A stretch of DNA of 64,000 nt from Euclidia mi (GCA_944739405.2 OX123187.2:76926450-76990449), one strand, 5' to 3'; positions 44,864 to 55,430 are shown, counted from the first letter of the stretch. Notes: a model not told the origin generated them from the sequence alone. Numbers and translations are program-made.

Positions 44864-45570
44864 TCACAACAATGTTAGCTGAGTATCGTTTTCCTGAGCG
44901 CGCGCAACTTCGGCGAAATCGACAATAGCAGGGCACTGTATAACTTCTATGACGTGTTGTATGTCGCTAGTAAATTCGCTTATATACAACAATTGCCTTG
45001 TTCTTCTAGGAATTTCTTTGTCTGAACCTATTTTCGAAAAAGCATACGTCAATGGTTTATGGTCCGTATAAATAGTTAACGGACGTCCCTCTACCATGTT
45101 TCTAAAATGTACTAACGCCATATAAATGCCTAATAATTCTCTATCATAAGTGCTATACTTCCTTTGAGCTTCCGATACCTTTTTAGAATAATATCCTAAA
45201 GGTTTCCACTGATTTCCTACCTTTTGCTGTAACACTCCGCCAATACATGTGGTACTCGCGTCTGTCATGAGCGATAACGGTGCGCCTGAGACAGGATGTG
45301 ATAACTCGACTGCGTTCTTAAGACTCTGTTTACACCGCTCGAATGCTTTGTCAGCGTCTGCGTTCCATTTAATTTTAGTTTTGTCCCGTCTCTTAGAGTT
45401 ATGCAAATATTTATTAAGTTCGATTTGATAGCTAGCTGCGTTTTCTACATGAGATCTATAAAAATTAACCATACCTAGGAATCTCCTTAGCTACTCAACG
45501 GTTTCCGGTTTCGGGTACTCGCTGATGGCTCTCACTTTGTCCTCCAAAGGTTTTATGCCTTCCGGTGTAA
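44864..45570 (-). pseudogene. gypsy RT thumb end and RNase H
   Basis: After the RT deletion junction the frame reads PEGIKPLEDKVRAISEYP, a TAG stop (45491-45493), then LRRFLGMVNFYRSHV, the usual RT connection. RNase H follows with three acidic residues in context: MTDAS, YDRELLGIY and IYTDHKPL. The domain looks complete in one frame to 44864. RNase H removes the RNA strand during reverse transcription (family knowledge). Confidence 0.82.
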
Positions 45571-46416
45571 CCCGGATAATCCATATGTGAAGTCTTGTAG
45601 TCGCGGTACAGTGTATCTATCAGGCTTCGTGATGGCGTTTAGTTGCCTGTAATCGCCACAAGGTCGGATCCCTCCGTCCTTTTTGTCCACGACGTGCAGC
45701 GGGCTGGCCCACGGGCTCATTGAGGGTCTGCATATACCTAATTCTTGCATGTACTTGAACTCTTCTTTGACCTTCTTGTACCTGTCGGGGTGTAAAGGCC
45801 TACCCCTAGCATGAACAGGTGGACCTGTTGTCTCAATGTGATGAAATATGGAATGCGACGGACCGTTTTTGTAAGACATCGGTAACGTAATTTCAGAATA
45901 TTTTTCTAACAAATCCTTATAAGGGTTATCGTACTGAAAACTAGAAATTGATGGTTCGTCACACTTAATGATGGATCCGTACGAACGTAAATTAGTTACA
46001 GTATCTATCAACCTCTTATTATGTAAATCTACAACTAGCTTAAAAGTCTTTAAAAAGTCAGCTCCCAGGATAGCTTGCTTAACGTCACTTATCACGAAAG
46101 TCCACTTATACGCTCTACGTAAGCCTAAATTTAATTGTAACACTTCGGTGCCGTAAGTTTTGATTTCCGTTTTATTCGCGACAAAAAGCTTATATTCGCA
46201 CTCGCGTCAATTTTTCGCACTCACTTTACACACGGGTATTACGGAAACGTTTGCACCAGTGTCCACCAAAAATGTTATTCTACTTTCCTTATCGGTGATG
46301 CTTAGGCGATGGCTGTCCTTTGACGTAATACAACTCTCCATCGCATCGAATTGTATTTCCTTTAGTTTCCCTGTTTCGCCTCCTGTAGTTTTTCCCAGTT
46401 GCACGGCGGCTCGCAA
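45553..46416 (-). pseudogene. gypsy protease and N-terminal RT, catalytic core deleted
   Basis: Overlaps the gag 3' end in the -1 frame (46362-46416), as in many gypsy elements. The aspartic protease shows FLVDTGANVSVIP and ILGADFL. A TGA stop (46207-46209) lies between them. RT then begins: HARGRPLHPDRY, SPWASPLHVV, GGIRPCGDYRQLN and VPRLQDFTYGLSG. At about 45570 the sequence jumps to the PEGIKP block, so roughly 90-100 residues with the two catalytic RT motifs, including the expected YxDD, are missing. Confidence 0.85.
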
Positions 46417-47273
46417 CGATAGGAGCGATGCTTGAACCTATAATGATGTCTGCATACCCAATCGGGACTTTCAGGCGTCCTACGTGGCGTTGACCTTGAC
46501 CTGGAGCGTGATCTCGACAAACTTCGGTTCCAATTATTTCTATATTGAAAATTTCCTCTTCTTATCGCGTTTACTTCTCCTCGGAGATGTTTAAGCTCTA
46601 TTGTCATTTCGGAAATATGTTGGATAAGGTCTGCCTTATTCTCCGGCGCTTGCGCTGACGTGGCCGCGGCGTGCGATGACGTAACCGCGGCGTGCGATGA
46701 CGTAACCGCGGCGTGCGATGACGTAACCGCGGCGACTTCTCCCGTCTGCATATTTTCCACTATTTTATCCGCCATTGTAGCCAAATTTTCTAGGTTAGTG
46801 TCCTAACTAATTACGAGTACTGCTCTAACTGATGACGACAAACGTGACATCCATAGCTTCTTTAGGGCCTCGTCTGAAACCTGAGTGTTCCGTGCAAGTT
46901 CCTTCATTTTTCTCAACAACTGCGACGGTTTTTGTGAGCCTAATTCCATCTCACTGACGAATTTTTGGAATTGCCTTTCAGCGCGTTCTTCAAAAACTGT
47001 CTATAATCTATTTTTCAACGTCTCATATTTTCCTTCTGGGGGTGGTGAATCCAGGATGTCACTCACCTGCTGAAGTGCGTCCTTGCTCAATTGGGCTCCC
47101 ACCAAATTGAACTTCGTCGAATCACCTTGTTTCTGTTGCGCAACAATGGCCTCAAGTTGTTTGAACCACATGCGCGGTAAGTCTGTCCAAAATTGTGGTA
47201 TCTTGGATGACAAACTTATCGCTGCCAAATCACTGATGGTCGATGGTGTTTGTACCATTTTGGCTGGCTCCAT
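46362..47273 (-). pseudogene. gypsy gag, two in-frame TAG stops
   Basis: Starts MEPAKMVQ at 47273. The capsid-like helical region (FWTDLPRMWFKQLEAIVAQQ, FQKFVSEMELGSQKPSQLL) continues in one frame through stops at 47001-47003 and 46803-46805. A linker with repeated TSSHAAV units follows, then an SR-rich basic region (SRSRSRSRSTPRR) and a single Cys/His cluster (CRHHYRFKHRSYRCEPPC). This resembles the non-canonical WYH-type cluster in some insect gypsy gags, not a CCHC knuckle. Removing the two stops would leave one ORF of about 303 codons. Confidence 0.82.
46660..46735. repeat. 21-bp tandem repeat in gag, about 3.6 copies
   Basis: The unit gtaaccgcggcgtgcgatgac repeats at 46660 (variant gtggccg), 46681 and 46702, with a partial unit at 46723. 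It encodes the heptapeptide repeat of the gag linker. Confidence 0.92.
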
Positions 47274-47373
47274 TATTTATTACCCGATGGCACTTCACTT
47301 TATCGGGGAGTCGCGGTCAAAGTTCACTATGCGTACAGTGCACTACTTGAAAATTCCACGAATGCGTAACCAA

Positions 47374-47389
47374 AGTCGGAGGTCACCAC
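47374..47389 (-). other. Primer binding site region of the gypsy element
   Basis: Directly inside the 5' LTR the minus strand reads gtggtgacctccgac. The core tggtgacc(t)ccgac resembles the tRNA-Ser-type PBS of Mag-like gypsy elements from general knowledge. The tRNA assignment is tentative. Confidence 0.45.
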
Positions 47390-47615
47390 TGTTGAGGCTG
47401 TTTGGTGTGTCTCGTGTGCGTGTATGTCCTTGATGTGATCAGGGTTACGACTCATGGGATTCTCAAGTAAAAAGCTGGTTCGTAGGTACACAATACGTTT
47501 ATTCGTTCAAACGTTACAAATGCCAGCGAGCGACTGACTCCAATTCACTACTTGCGCTTCAGGCGCGTTACGTACAATGTTTAATGTGCTAACGTCAGCT
47601 AAACGTGACCCCACA
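47390..47615 (-). repeat. 5' LTR of the gypsy element
   Basis: 226 bp, TG...CA, the same length as the 3' LTR. Confidence 0.93.
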
Positions 47616-47843
47616 ATTAGCAATTTGGTATGCACTTAACTTCAAAAAATTAGTTCGTATACAGATTTGAGCCCGATACAATGTGAAGGTGTCTCCGCAA
47701 GACTATGGATGCCTTTATGAATAATTAATTATTGTTTAATATATTGGTACATAATATTATAGATACAGCACAAGTAATCCTGCTGAGCTCACAAGGACTC
47801 GTCTTGAGTGGAAATCTATCCTTCGACATTTGCTTTATAGTCC

Positions 47844-48306
47844 AAGATCCCAGAACCGCCAGACCTACGTCATTTTAGAAAAGCTGAAATGTTGAGGATT
47901 CATCATCAACAGCCTTGAACGGTCCACTGCTGGACGAGGCCTCTCCTTTGAAAGGAGGAATTGGCCTACTATACCACGCTGGCCAAACGGGTTGGTATGG
48001 GGTTTGTATCAAGGTTTCCTTCTCTTACAGTGCTGTTCTCTGTATAATATGGTCCCTCTGTCGGCTCTTACCACACCCACGGGATGATATGGGGTGGTGA
48101 CATTCCGTATTTGTAATCCATCACCACACGGACAACTTGACGTGGGCCATTACTTCTGCCAGACGTCTTAAGGGTTACTTAAAAATTAAGTAAACTACGT
48201 CATATAAGCAAACCTAAATTTTATATATGTTATTTAAGATACTATTTCAAGACCCTTCGTACGCAGCCAGAACAATCCGAAGGGCCAGTCGTCCAGCCAG
48301 ACACCT
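47844..48306. repeat. Left terminal inverted repeat, interrupted
   Basis: Matches the right arm in three blocks. Between 47901 and 48134 it holds repeat family E instead of the sequence kept on the right arm at 49891-50072. Confidence 0.8.
47901..48134 (+). repeat. Repeat family E inside the left inverted repeat
   Basis: Contains ggtccactgctggacgaggc, ctctcctttgaaaggagg, aattggcctactataccacg and tatggggtggtgacattccg. Related fragments are at 5672-5772 (minus) and 58136-58312. It is a common lepidopteran interspersed repeat by general knowledge. Confidence 0.65.
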
Positions 48307-48329
48307 ATTGATTATTATTTATCATGTAT

Positions 48330-49033
48330 CGATACTCAAGCAAACATTGTCATCAGATGTTCTGATACTGACGTATCAGTTATAATGCTGGGCAATATGC
48401 ATCATTTAAAAGATGATAGTGCCCAAGGTACTTACAGTACAGGCACCGGAAACCATCAAAGATATGTTGATTTATCCAAAATCTATAGCTACTTGGGACA
48501 GTCTTTATGTTGAAGTTTAATAGGCTTTCATGCTATCACAGGATGTGACTACAACCCTACTTTCTTTAGAAAAGGAAAGCAAAGGCCTTTTAAAATATTG
48601 ACAAAAAATCCTGAATATCAGCAAGCGTTCCTTAAATTCGGTGAACTTCAATTATTTACAGTAAAGGACGAGGAACAAAATGATTTCACGATTTGACTGC
48701 ACGGTTGGTGTAGGGGTTTAAGCGGCCGCCTCGCCGCTTGACACTACGCCGATTGTTGTGGGTTTGATTCCCACACTTTGTGTGATTCATAAATTGTTGT
48801 TTCGAGTCTTGGTGTTCATTGTGTCCGTTAGATATATGTTTGTAAAGTACCCCGCGTCACAGGATTTAGTCCTAGTGCGGGAGATAAAAGTTCCAAAAAA
48901 AAAGAAAACGATACAATATAAAAATTCGTCTCCGAATTATATAAAGTTTCTGGAATAATTAATGTAGATGCTGCGCGGCTGCAGCTTTTCATCAATAAAT
49001 ATACAGATGCCGATGTAAATGACATTTGAAATG
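48330..49033 (+). pseudogene. FEN1/XPG-like nuclease-type protein, broken by a stop and a SINE
   Basis: One frame reads IVIRCSDTDVSVIMLGNMHH, then a Gly/Tyr-rich link, then YSYLGQSLC. A TGA stop (48511-48513) follows, then IGFHAITGCDYNPTFFRKGK and about 35 more residues to about 48693. The SDTDV...GCDY spacing and the GKGK-type basic end match the acidic metal-binding core and helix-turn-helix entry of XPG/FEN-like nucleases, in the form seen in metazoan mobile-element proteins. SINE B then interrupts. Coding resumes at about 48960 with NVDAARLQLFINKYTDADVN and a stop. Single-base change of one Arg-type codon would explain the TGA. Function in the living element is inferred. Confidence 0.6.
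48695..48892 (+). mobile_element. SINE family B inside the XPG-like ORF
   Basis: Complete copy of the 8674-8887 family, beginning gactgcacggttggtgtagg and ending cctagtgcgggaga. It splits the nuclease-like reading frame, so it is younger than the transposon. Confidence 0.82.
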
Positions 49034-49190
49034 AATATAATTTTTGTGAAAAAAAAATATTTTACACTTTTATTCTTGTAATAATACCCAAAATAATATT
49101 CCTACAGTCTTTTGGGACAATGTAGTGTACTCACACGCATTCATGCGTATGAATAATGGCCGCACGCTCGCACTCACAGGGAAAGTTTCA

Positions 49191-50129
49191 TGGCGTCCGG
49201 CTGGACGACTGGCCCGTCGGATTGGTCTGGTTGCGTACTAAGGGTCTTAAATAGTATCTTAAGTAACATATATCAAATTTAGGTTTGCTTATATGACGTA
49301 GTTTACATATTTTTAGGTACCCTTTACGATACACTCACATATGATCAGGATGTTGGCAGCTCGCTGTAATATGCTTGCCCGCAGGTTTGCACGGTGTACG
49401 AGGGAGGTGAAAGTAACCCTCTTTCGGGCTTATTGCCAGTCTTTTTACACGTGCAGCCTGTGGGTGAGGTATACGCAGGGGGCTTACAACGCTCTGCGCG
49501 TTCAGTATAATAACGCGCTTAGGATGTTGTTGGGGCTGCCTCGGTTTTGTAGCGCATCGGGCATGTTTGCAGATGCCAGACTTGACGACTTTTATACAGT
49601 CATGCGCAAGCGATGCGCCTCGATGCTGCAGCGTGTCCGGGGCAGTTTGAACGACATCCTCGCGACGTTGGCGGAAAAAATAGACGGGCCGTTTATAAAA
49701 TTCTGGGCCGGTAGACATGTGCGCCCAGAGATCAATGTGCCTAATTAAGTGTATGATTTTAAAATTTGTGTACTAACAATAGGCTAAGGAACTACTAACG
49801 CTATGGATCTTTGGTCTGAAATAAATTATATATTATAGTATTATATTGTTATTATTAAGACGTCTGGCAGAAGTAATGGCCCACGGCAAGTGTCTGGCAA
49901 TAATGAATTTCAATTTTAGACAGTACTTTTAAAAACATATTTGAATGCCAGCTTTGCTACTTTAACGTAGGTGAGTATGTTTTTTTGGTACATTTACTTC
50001 GCGCTACCTGTGAAATGGCCCGGCTTTCAAGCTAGTGGGTCGACATACCTCTTAACAAGATTGTATACTAATAATCCTCAAAATTTCAGCTTGGCTAAAA
50101 TGACGTAGGTCTGGCGGCTCCGGGATCTT
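49191..50129. repeat. Right terminal inverted repeat, interrupted by a LINE
   Basis: Pairs with the left arm. The LINE at about 49327-49855 sits exactly between the block ending ggtaccct and the block starting taagacgtctgg, which are contiguous in the left arm (gacgtcttaagggtta). Confidence 0.8.
49327..49855 (+). pseudogene. 5'-truncated LINE with open RT C-terminus
   Basis: A 136-codon open frame (49341-49748) is homologous to the LINE-a C-terminus: CNMLARRFARC, VKVTLFRAYCQSFYTC, YNALRVQYNNALR and LLGLPRFCSASGMFA correspond to 26725-26930. It is followed by a short AT-rich 3' UTR. Only the non-catalytic C-terminal domain is present. It is less decayed than LINE-a and comes from a related but distinct subfamily. 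Confidence 0.82.
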
Positions 50130-50695
50130 ACTCTATTAGTCACCGAACACTAGACTTCAAAACTCCAAACCACACAATTTAACATATGCCTATCGCTAAG
50201 AACTTCGTATGAATAATTCGTATTTAAATACCACTTCGAATAACAAACAAAAGACAATTATTCTATAGTTTAACCGTAGCGGTCCAAACAAGCCCATATT
50301 ATATTCCTGAAATCATGTACTAAGAAAACTTCCGAGGACGGTTACAGAACACTATTTCAATGTAAAATATAGTACCTAATGGAATATTCCGGCAAGCGGT
50401 TTGTGGAACCGATTTTAAGAGTTGTATACGAGAGTAATTGTCCGTTTGGGTTACTGATAAAAGAACTTTGTAGTTTCATGAGAATGAGTGGGATTGTTCT
50501 TTTCAGGTATTTAAAGAGATATGTGATAAGGTTTTAATATCAAAACTGTTACCAGTTTGGGCTATTTCGTGTAGTTGTGGCCCAGCGGCTATGTCTTTTA
50601 TTTTCAAATATACAGTTTCTATGTAAGAAATTTCGGAAAAACCAGTTATGGGTGAGAGTATTCTCGTACAAAGTTTCAGCCTTTCGCAGTTCACT
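50130..50695. other. No gene seen
   Basis: AT-rich. It ends at the GCTTC target site of the BEL element (50696-50700). Confidence 0.5.
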
Positions 50696-50700
50696 GCTTC

Positions 50701-51303
50701 TGTTTGAAATAGAATTAGTTTTTATTATAAGTCAAATCGATTAGATCGATTGAGTAACATTTTGTTTAGTCTATTGAAAATTTCTGACAATGGTCACACT
50801 GAACTGTCACTTCCGTCCTTCCGCTTGAAAAATTAAGTCGTCGTTTGCACTCTCGCGTGCCTTGTACCTTTTTAATAAATTGATCGCCCTTTGAATTAAC
50901 GCGAATTGAATCAACTTGTAATTAACTTAATACGTAATTGCCGCTTTTGACTTCCGGCAAAGTTTGTTGTAAATTGATGACATATTGAACATTTGTGAAA
51001 AGTTTTGTGAACCGCAAACGTGCATCGTGGTCTGGAGAAGGACTTCGCCGAATTGTACACTGGTATCTATTCGATTCTCTTGTTATTTTGGCCAAAATTA
51101 TAAGTTAATCTATAGGTCCACTTCAAGAACATCACCAGGATATATAAGGTAAAATTTTCATGTACCTACTCAATACTTTACTCACTGTGCAACGCAGTGC
51201 ATTGTGTCTGGATATATTGTCTATCGTGGTCAGGTAGATGTATTACACCTTCCACTGCGCACTTCTGATACACCTTCCTGCCTGGCTACGGTAATTCTAG
51301 ACA
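50701..51303 (+). repeat. 5' LTR of the BEL element
   Basis: 603 bp, beginning tgtttgaaatagaattag and ending ggtaattctagaca. A TATATAA word at 51141-51147 and AATAAA at about 50874 are present. Their order is not the expected promoter-then-polyadenylation order, so I do not assign either firmly. Confidence 0.93.
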
Positions 51304-52057
51304 TAAATTTTGATGGCAAGAGCGTGGTTAACTGTGCCTATATTGTAAACTTGTATCTTAGCCGTTGATTGTATCTGAACTCAGATTGGTGTTGTATGAG
51401 CTATATATCTCACCTTGTAGACAGTATTGTAGTGTTTGTCCGGTCAGTTATTGTCTAAAATACATAATATTTAGTTGTATAAGTTGACCTAGATAATTTG
51501 AAACACATTGTCAGACATAACCTCAATCAGTCATTGTTGATTTGTATTGTTGAAAAATCTAACTTAAATTTGTTGTTGCATTAATAAGTCACTTTGATTG
51601 GATACATATCAGTTATATGTATCAATTGATTTAGTTTATTGCATATATTCATAAACATTAGAACAACCAACTTGACCTTGCCACTTGGGCGGGTCACATT
51701 AATAAACTTTGTTTTGTTATAATATAGATAATATTGCTAGGTAACACATATTCTGTGCTTACTTACTATTGTATATCTCAAATAACACAGCCAGTCTGTC
51801 TGTTGCAAATAATTAATTAATTAATTTGAAGTTTCAACTTCTAATTTGTTATAAGTTATAACTTTTGATAACTTTGACTTTGTTTTGTGTCAATATATAT
51901 TGAAACTATTAATTTTGTTGGACAGTAGATACCTGTCACTTGCCTGCACTTGCAGTAAACAGGCTAATACTTTGTTGGTTTCAAAGAATTGGGAAAAATT
52001 AAGTTTTGATTGTTAATATTGTTTAACGCTTGTCCGGGCTCTTTTGAAATTTTGATT
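51304..52057 (+). other. BEL leader between LTR and gag
   Basis: About 750 bp of AT-rich untranslated leader. A tggcaagagcgtgg word at 51314-51327 sits close enough to the LTR to be a primer binding site, but I cannot name the tRNA. Confidence 0.6.
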
Positions 52058-53694
52058 ATGTCAGCTATCAAGGACTTGCGTGCGGCTGCTGGTGCCATTG
52101 CATCAGATTTGCGCTGGTTTGCCTCGGCCAGTGCCTTAGTGAACCGGCCTGATCGCCAGCAGGCCTTACTACAAAGGTACGAGCGGATTGACGATCGCCT
52201 GGCAAGTGTGGAACAGCAATTCCGCACTTTCAGCACTTGCTGTCTTGAAGTGTCAATCAATGATTTCACCGCTGACCAGCGAAATAAGGTCAGCGAAGAT
52301 TATGCCCAGGTCTTAGACCTGTATGATGCTGTCTCCAATACTGCGAGACAACTAGTTGCCGATAGGGAAGGGCAACCCGGCCTGAAGCAGGAGCTTCCTA
52401 GGTCAGCACCGGGGCTGGTGAGTAGGCTCCCTACTTTGGACCTCCCCCATTTTGATGGCTGCCTAGGAAGCTACCTGGGCTTCGTTAATTTGTTCGACAG
52501 CCTAGTCAATGATAGGGCTGACCTTCGGCCGGCACAAAAGTTGGCCTATCTAATGTCGGTTCTGGATGGGGAGGCTAAGGGCCTGATCCAGCATCTGCCC
52601 GTGTCTGACGAGGCGTACCAGACGGCTCGGGACCTAATTACCCGTAGGTACCATAATAAGCGTGGCCTCGCCGATACGCACATCGAGCAGATTTTGGGTT
52701 TGCCGACGCTCACCCGGGTCTCTGGGTTGCGCACCCAACTGTTGAACCCGCTCTTGGTGGCCATCAACGCACTTAAGTGCCTTGACCTGACAGTAGACCA
52801 ATGGTCCTATCTATTGGTGCACATTGTCCTTAAAAAGCTGCCTGCCGACCTGAGGTCGCGTTTTGAACAGCGCTTTGGTGGGGATAGCGCGACCCATCTG
52901 CCCCCCTTTGCTGACCTGGAGAGGTTCCTGGAGGATGAGTGCCGGGTCTTGGACAACTCCGGTGGTGACACGCCGGCTAAGACGCAGCCGCCCAAGGTCA
53001 AGCAGCAGGCTCGCGTTACACCCGACCCAATGTTGACCGGCGCCCTCCTCGCTTTGCAGTCACGCAGAGCTCAGTGGAGTGCTCTTACTGCAAGGTCACG
53101 GGGCACAGAACGGCCAGTTGTAGGGCATTCTTGGACCTACATGTCGCCTCTCGTAGGCGCATCGCGAATGCCCGCCGCCTTTGCTTCTCTTGCTTGGGGT
53201 CCCACTACCAGCGAGACTGCCCAAACTCTCGCCCCTGTCCTCACTGTGGAGGACAGCATTTGGACATTCTCTGCATGAATGCCAGAGAGGTAGGCCGCTT
53301 GTCCAACCAGCCGACGCTGCGCACGGGCGGGTGTTTTGAAGGTGGCAGCCGAGGCTCACCGGCGCGTAGCCGAGAGTCGCCTCGCTTAATTGATCGCCGC
53401 TCACCCCGCTTGGAGAACCGTAGCGTGCGCACGCCTCCTCTCTCTCGCGCACCTGAATGTGCTGTTCAGCGTCACCAGCACCATGACTGCTGCCCCAGAT
53501 ATTCCAGTCCTTTGGCGGAGCGTCCCCGCCTTGACTCGCGCCCACCTCGTTTTGGGCGGGTGCGTCATTATGACCCCCCACAAATGGCGCGCGGATCGAG
53601 TCACCGCGCCTTGGAGGACTTCAAGCCGCACCCTCGTTTTGACTTTTTGGACTTGCCTGGTCCTGGCCAACGGTCGCCGCCCAGGCAACAATAG
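52058..53694 (+). pseudogene. BEL gag, one frameshift
   Basis: The start is taken at MSAIKDLRAAAG (52058), since the upstream in-frame ATG adds only 16 atypical residues. A helical N-terminus (about residues 1-110) leads into the DUF1759-like core (LPTLDLPHFDGCLGSYLGF, KLAYLMSVLDGEAKGLIQHL, RRYHNKRGLADTHIEQIL). At about 53060-53076 the frame shifts. The second frame holds two CCHC knuckles (CSYCKVTGHRTASC and CFSCLGSHYQRDC) plus a further CPHCGGQHLDILC cluster, then a basic Pro/Arg-rich tail to a TAG at 53692-53694. BEL elements normally make one Gag-Pol frame, and the protease lies in the same frame beyond this TAG. Confidence 0.88.
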
Positions 53695-55430
53695 GTCATT
53701 GACCCCTGCCCTATAACGCCAACCTCCCCCATTGAGACCGTTATCCTACCAACGGTTGCTGTTAGGGTCTGGGGACCCACGGGGACCTCTGTTGTTGTCC
53801 GTGCTATATTGGACACAGGTTCACAAGGTTGCATTGTTTCCACTTATTTGGTAGGGCAGGTTAAATTAAATATGGGTTCTTTTCCAAATTGTATACGGGG
53901 CATAGGTGATGTAGCCTCTAATGTTGAAGGGCAAGTTAAGGTTTTGTTTGGCCCTGTTGAATCTTCACACCCGAGGATTAAAACCTCGGCTATTGTGCTG
54001 AAGAATATTTTGGGCATGCAACCACAGAAGCAGCTACCTGCTGCTGTGGTGAATTTGACATCGGGATTGGAACTAGCAGACCCCAAATTTGACACACCGG
54101 GACAAATCGATTTGTTGATTGGCTCTGATGTCCTCGGTGGAATTTTGATTGGTGGGAAACGGGTCTTGGTGCCAAATGGTTTGACTGCCATCCCGACCAT
54201 ATTTGGATTTGCTTTGATGGGACCTAGACCTAGGGACCCCCCTCCACCTGAACTTGACAATTTGTTGGCTGTAGGCTCCGCTCTCTCTGATGCGGTTCAG
54301 AGGTTTTGGGAGGTAGAGGAGCCCCCTCAAGTTGCCCATTTGAATCCAGAACATGAGGAGTGCGAGCTGTTCTTCCAGAACAACACTGGTCGACTCCATT
54401 CTGGTCGGATTATCACGAAGCTGCCTTTTCTGTCTGTTCGGCCTCCGCTTGGTGAGTCACGACCTTTAGCCGAAAAGAGATTGTTGGCTATGGAGCGTCG
54501 CATGGGTCGTGACCCGGAGCTCAGATAGAAGTATATTGAGTTCATGAGAGAATATGAACAATTGGGACACATGTCTGTGTCAAATTTGGATTGGCGTTCG
54601 GTGGAGCACTACTTTCTCCCGCATCGTGCGGTATTGAAGCCATCGACTGGTAAGCTGCGCACAGTATTTGATGGTTCTGCGCAGACTTCAACAGGCGTAT
54701 CCTTGAACCAGTGCTTGCATTGTGGTCCCAATTTGGTCAAGGACCTTTGTGACGTCATCACCAGCTTCCGACGACATCAGGTTGTCTTTGTGGCCGATAT
54801 TAAAATGATGTTTAGGCAGACGATTATCCACCCTGATGACCGTCGCTTCCAGCTGATCCTTTGGAGAGAGTCTCCTCGCGATCCCATGGTCGTCTACGAG
54901 CTCAATACGAATACGTATGGGTTAAGGTCAAGCCCCTACTTGGCAATACGTTCTCTTTGGGAGCTCGCAGACCGCGAAGGTTTACGTTTCCCACGAGCCT
55001 CCGCCATCTTGAAAGACGATATTTACGTCGATGACATTTGTTCAGGCGCCTCCACAGCGGACGAGGCGATCCTCCTGCGGGACGAATTGATAGGTATTTT
55101 GGCCTCCGCTGGTTATGAGTTGCGCAAATGGATTTCCAACTCACCAGCGCTTTTGGAAGGCTTGCCAGAGGATCATCAGCAAGATCCACATTTGTTTGAG
55201 ATTGTTGACAACCCCGCCATGATGGCTGTTCTAGGCGTTCAGTACAGACCAGTCCAAGACATCTTTACGTATAACGTAGACTTGAAATTGCCTTGTTCTT
55301 GGACTAAACGTCTCGTGTTGTCTACTGTCGCCAGAACCTTTGATCCGAACGGTTGGATTTGTCCTATCATATTTTGGGCAAAATGCTTCTTGCAGAAGCT
55401 TTGGACAGCAGGATTGACCTGGTACCTCTA
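53695..55430 (+). pseudogene. BEL protease and reverse transcriptase
   Basis: In frame with the gag tail. The aspartic protease active site is ILDTGSQGC (Asp at 53812-53814), followed by LIGSDVLGGI. A TAG at 54526-54528 interrupts the protease-RT link; the frame resumes as KYIEFMREYEQLGHM. RT blocks are LPHRAVLKPSTGKLRTVFDG, the first Asp in FVADIKMMFRQ, and the catalytic YVDD at 55024-55035. The thumb follows with RTFDPNGWICP. Near 55425 the frame shifts into the RNase H frame. All RT catalytic aspartates are present. Confidence 0.88.

Larger units (their letters stand above)
42496..47615 (-). mobile_element. Ty3/gypsy LTR retrotransposon, defective, 5120 bp
   Basis: LTRs of 226 bp (42496-42721 and 47390-47615) with TG...CA ends differ at about four positions by eye. 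ATTAG flanks both sides (42491-42495 and 47616-47620). On the minus strand the order is 5' LTR, PBS, gag, protease, reverse transcriptase, RNase H, integrase, a small membrane-protein ORF, polypurine tract and 3' LTR. The protease-RT-RNaseH-integrase order identifies Ty3/gypsy. The copy is dead: it has stops in gag and pol, a large RT deletion, a small integrase deletion and an insertion in the integrase C-terminus. Confidence 0.93.
42246..47705 (-). mobile_element. Old SINE family A copy split by the gypsy element
   Basis: The tail and body lie at 42246-42495 (gtccgcttactagtctaacc, aaagatcttcatgacagtcg, gcatgctctccggggtacat). The head side lies at 47616-47705 (caatttggtatgcacttaac, gagcccgatacaatgtgaag). 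Together they make one diverged family A copy. The 5-base attag duplicated around the gypsy LTRs is the SINE's own sequence, so the SINE is older than the gypsy insertion. Confidence 0.72.
47844..50129. mobile_element. Decayed DNA transposon with long inverted repeats and an XPG-like ORF
   Basis: Three collinear inverted-repeat blocks pair across the region: 47844-47900 with 50073-50129 (gccagacctacgtcatttta), 48135-48170 with 49856-49890 (gggccattacttctgccaga), and 48171-48306 with 49191-49324 (taagcaaacctaaatt, ccagtcgtccagcc). They imply original terminal inverted repeats of about 410 bp or more. The left arm carries repeat E in place of about 180 bp; the right arm carries a LINE insertion. 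A nuclease-like ORF remnant lies between. Long TIRs plus an XPG-like nuclease recall Academ transposons (family knowledge), but the helicase part is not visible and the true ends and target duplication are not resolved. Confidence 0.7.

Noticed and set aside
48168..49330. PIF/Harbinger-type element with TTA target duplication spanning only the inner inverted repeat
   Set aside because: The TTA at the right side comes from the LINE insertion junction, and the left-arm sequence is continuous across this point. Inverted matches continue outward to 47844 and 50129, so the inner boundary is artificial.
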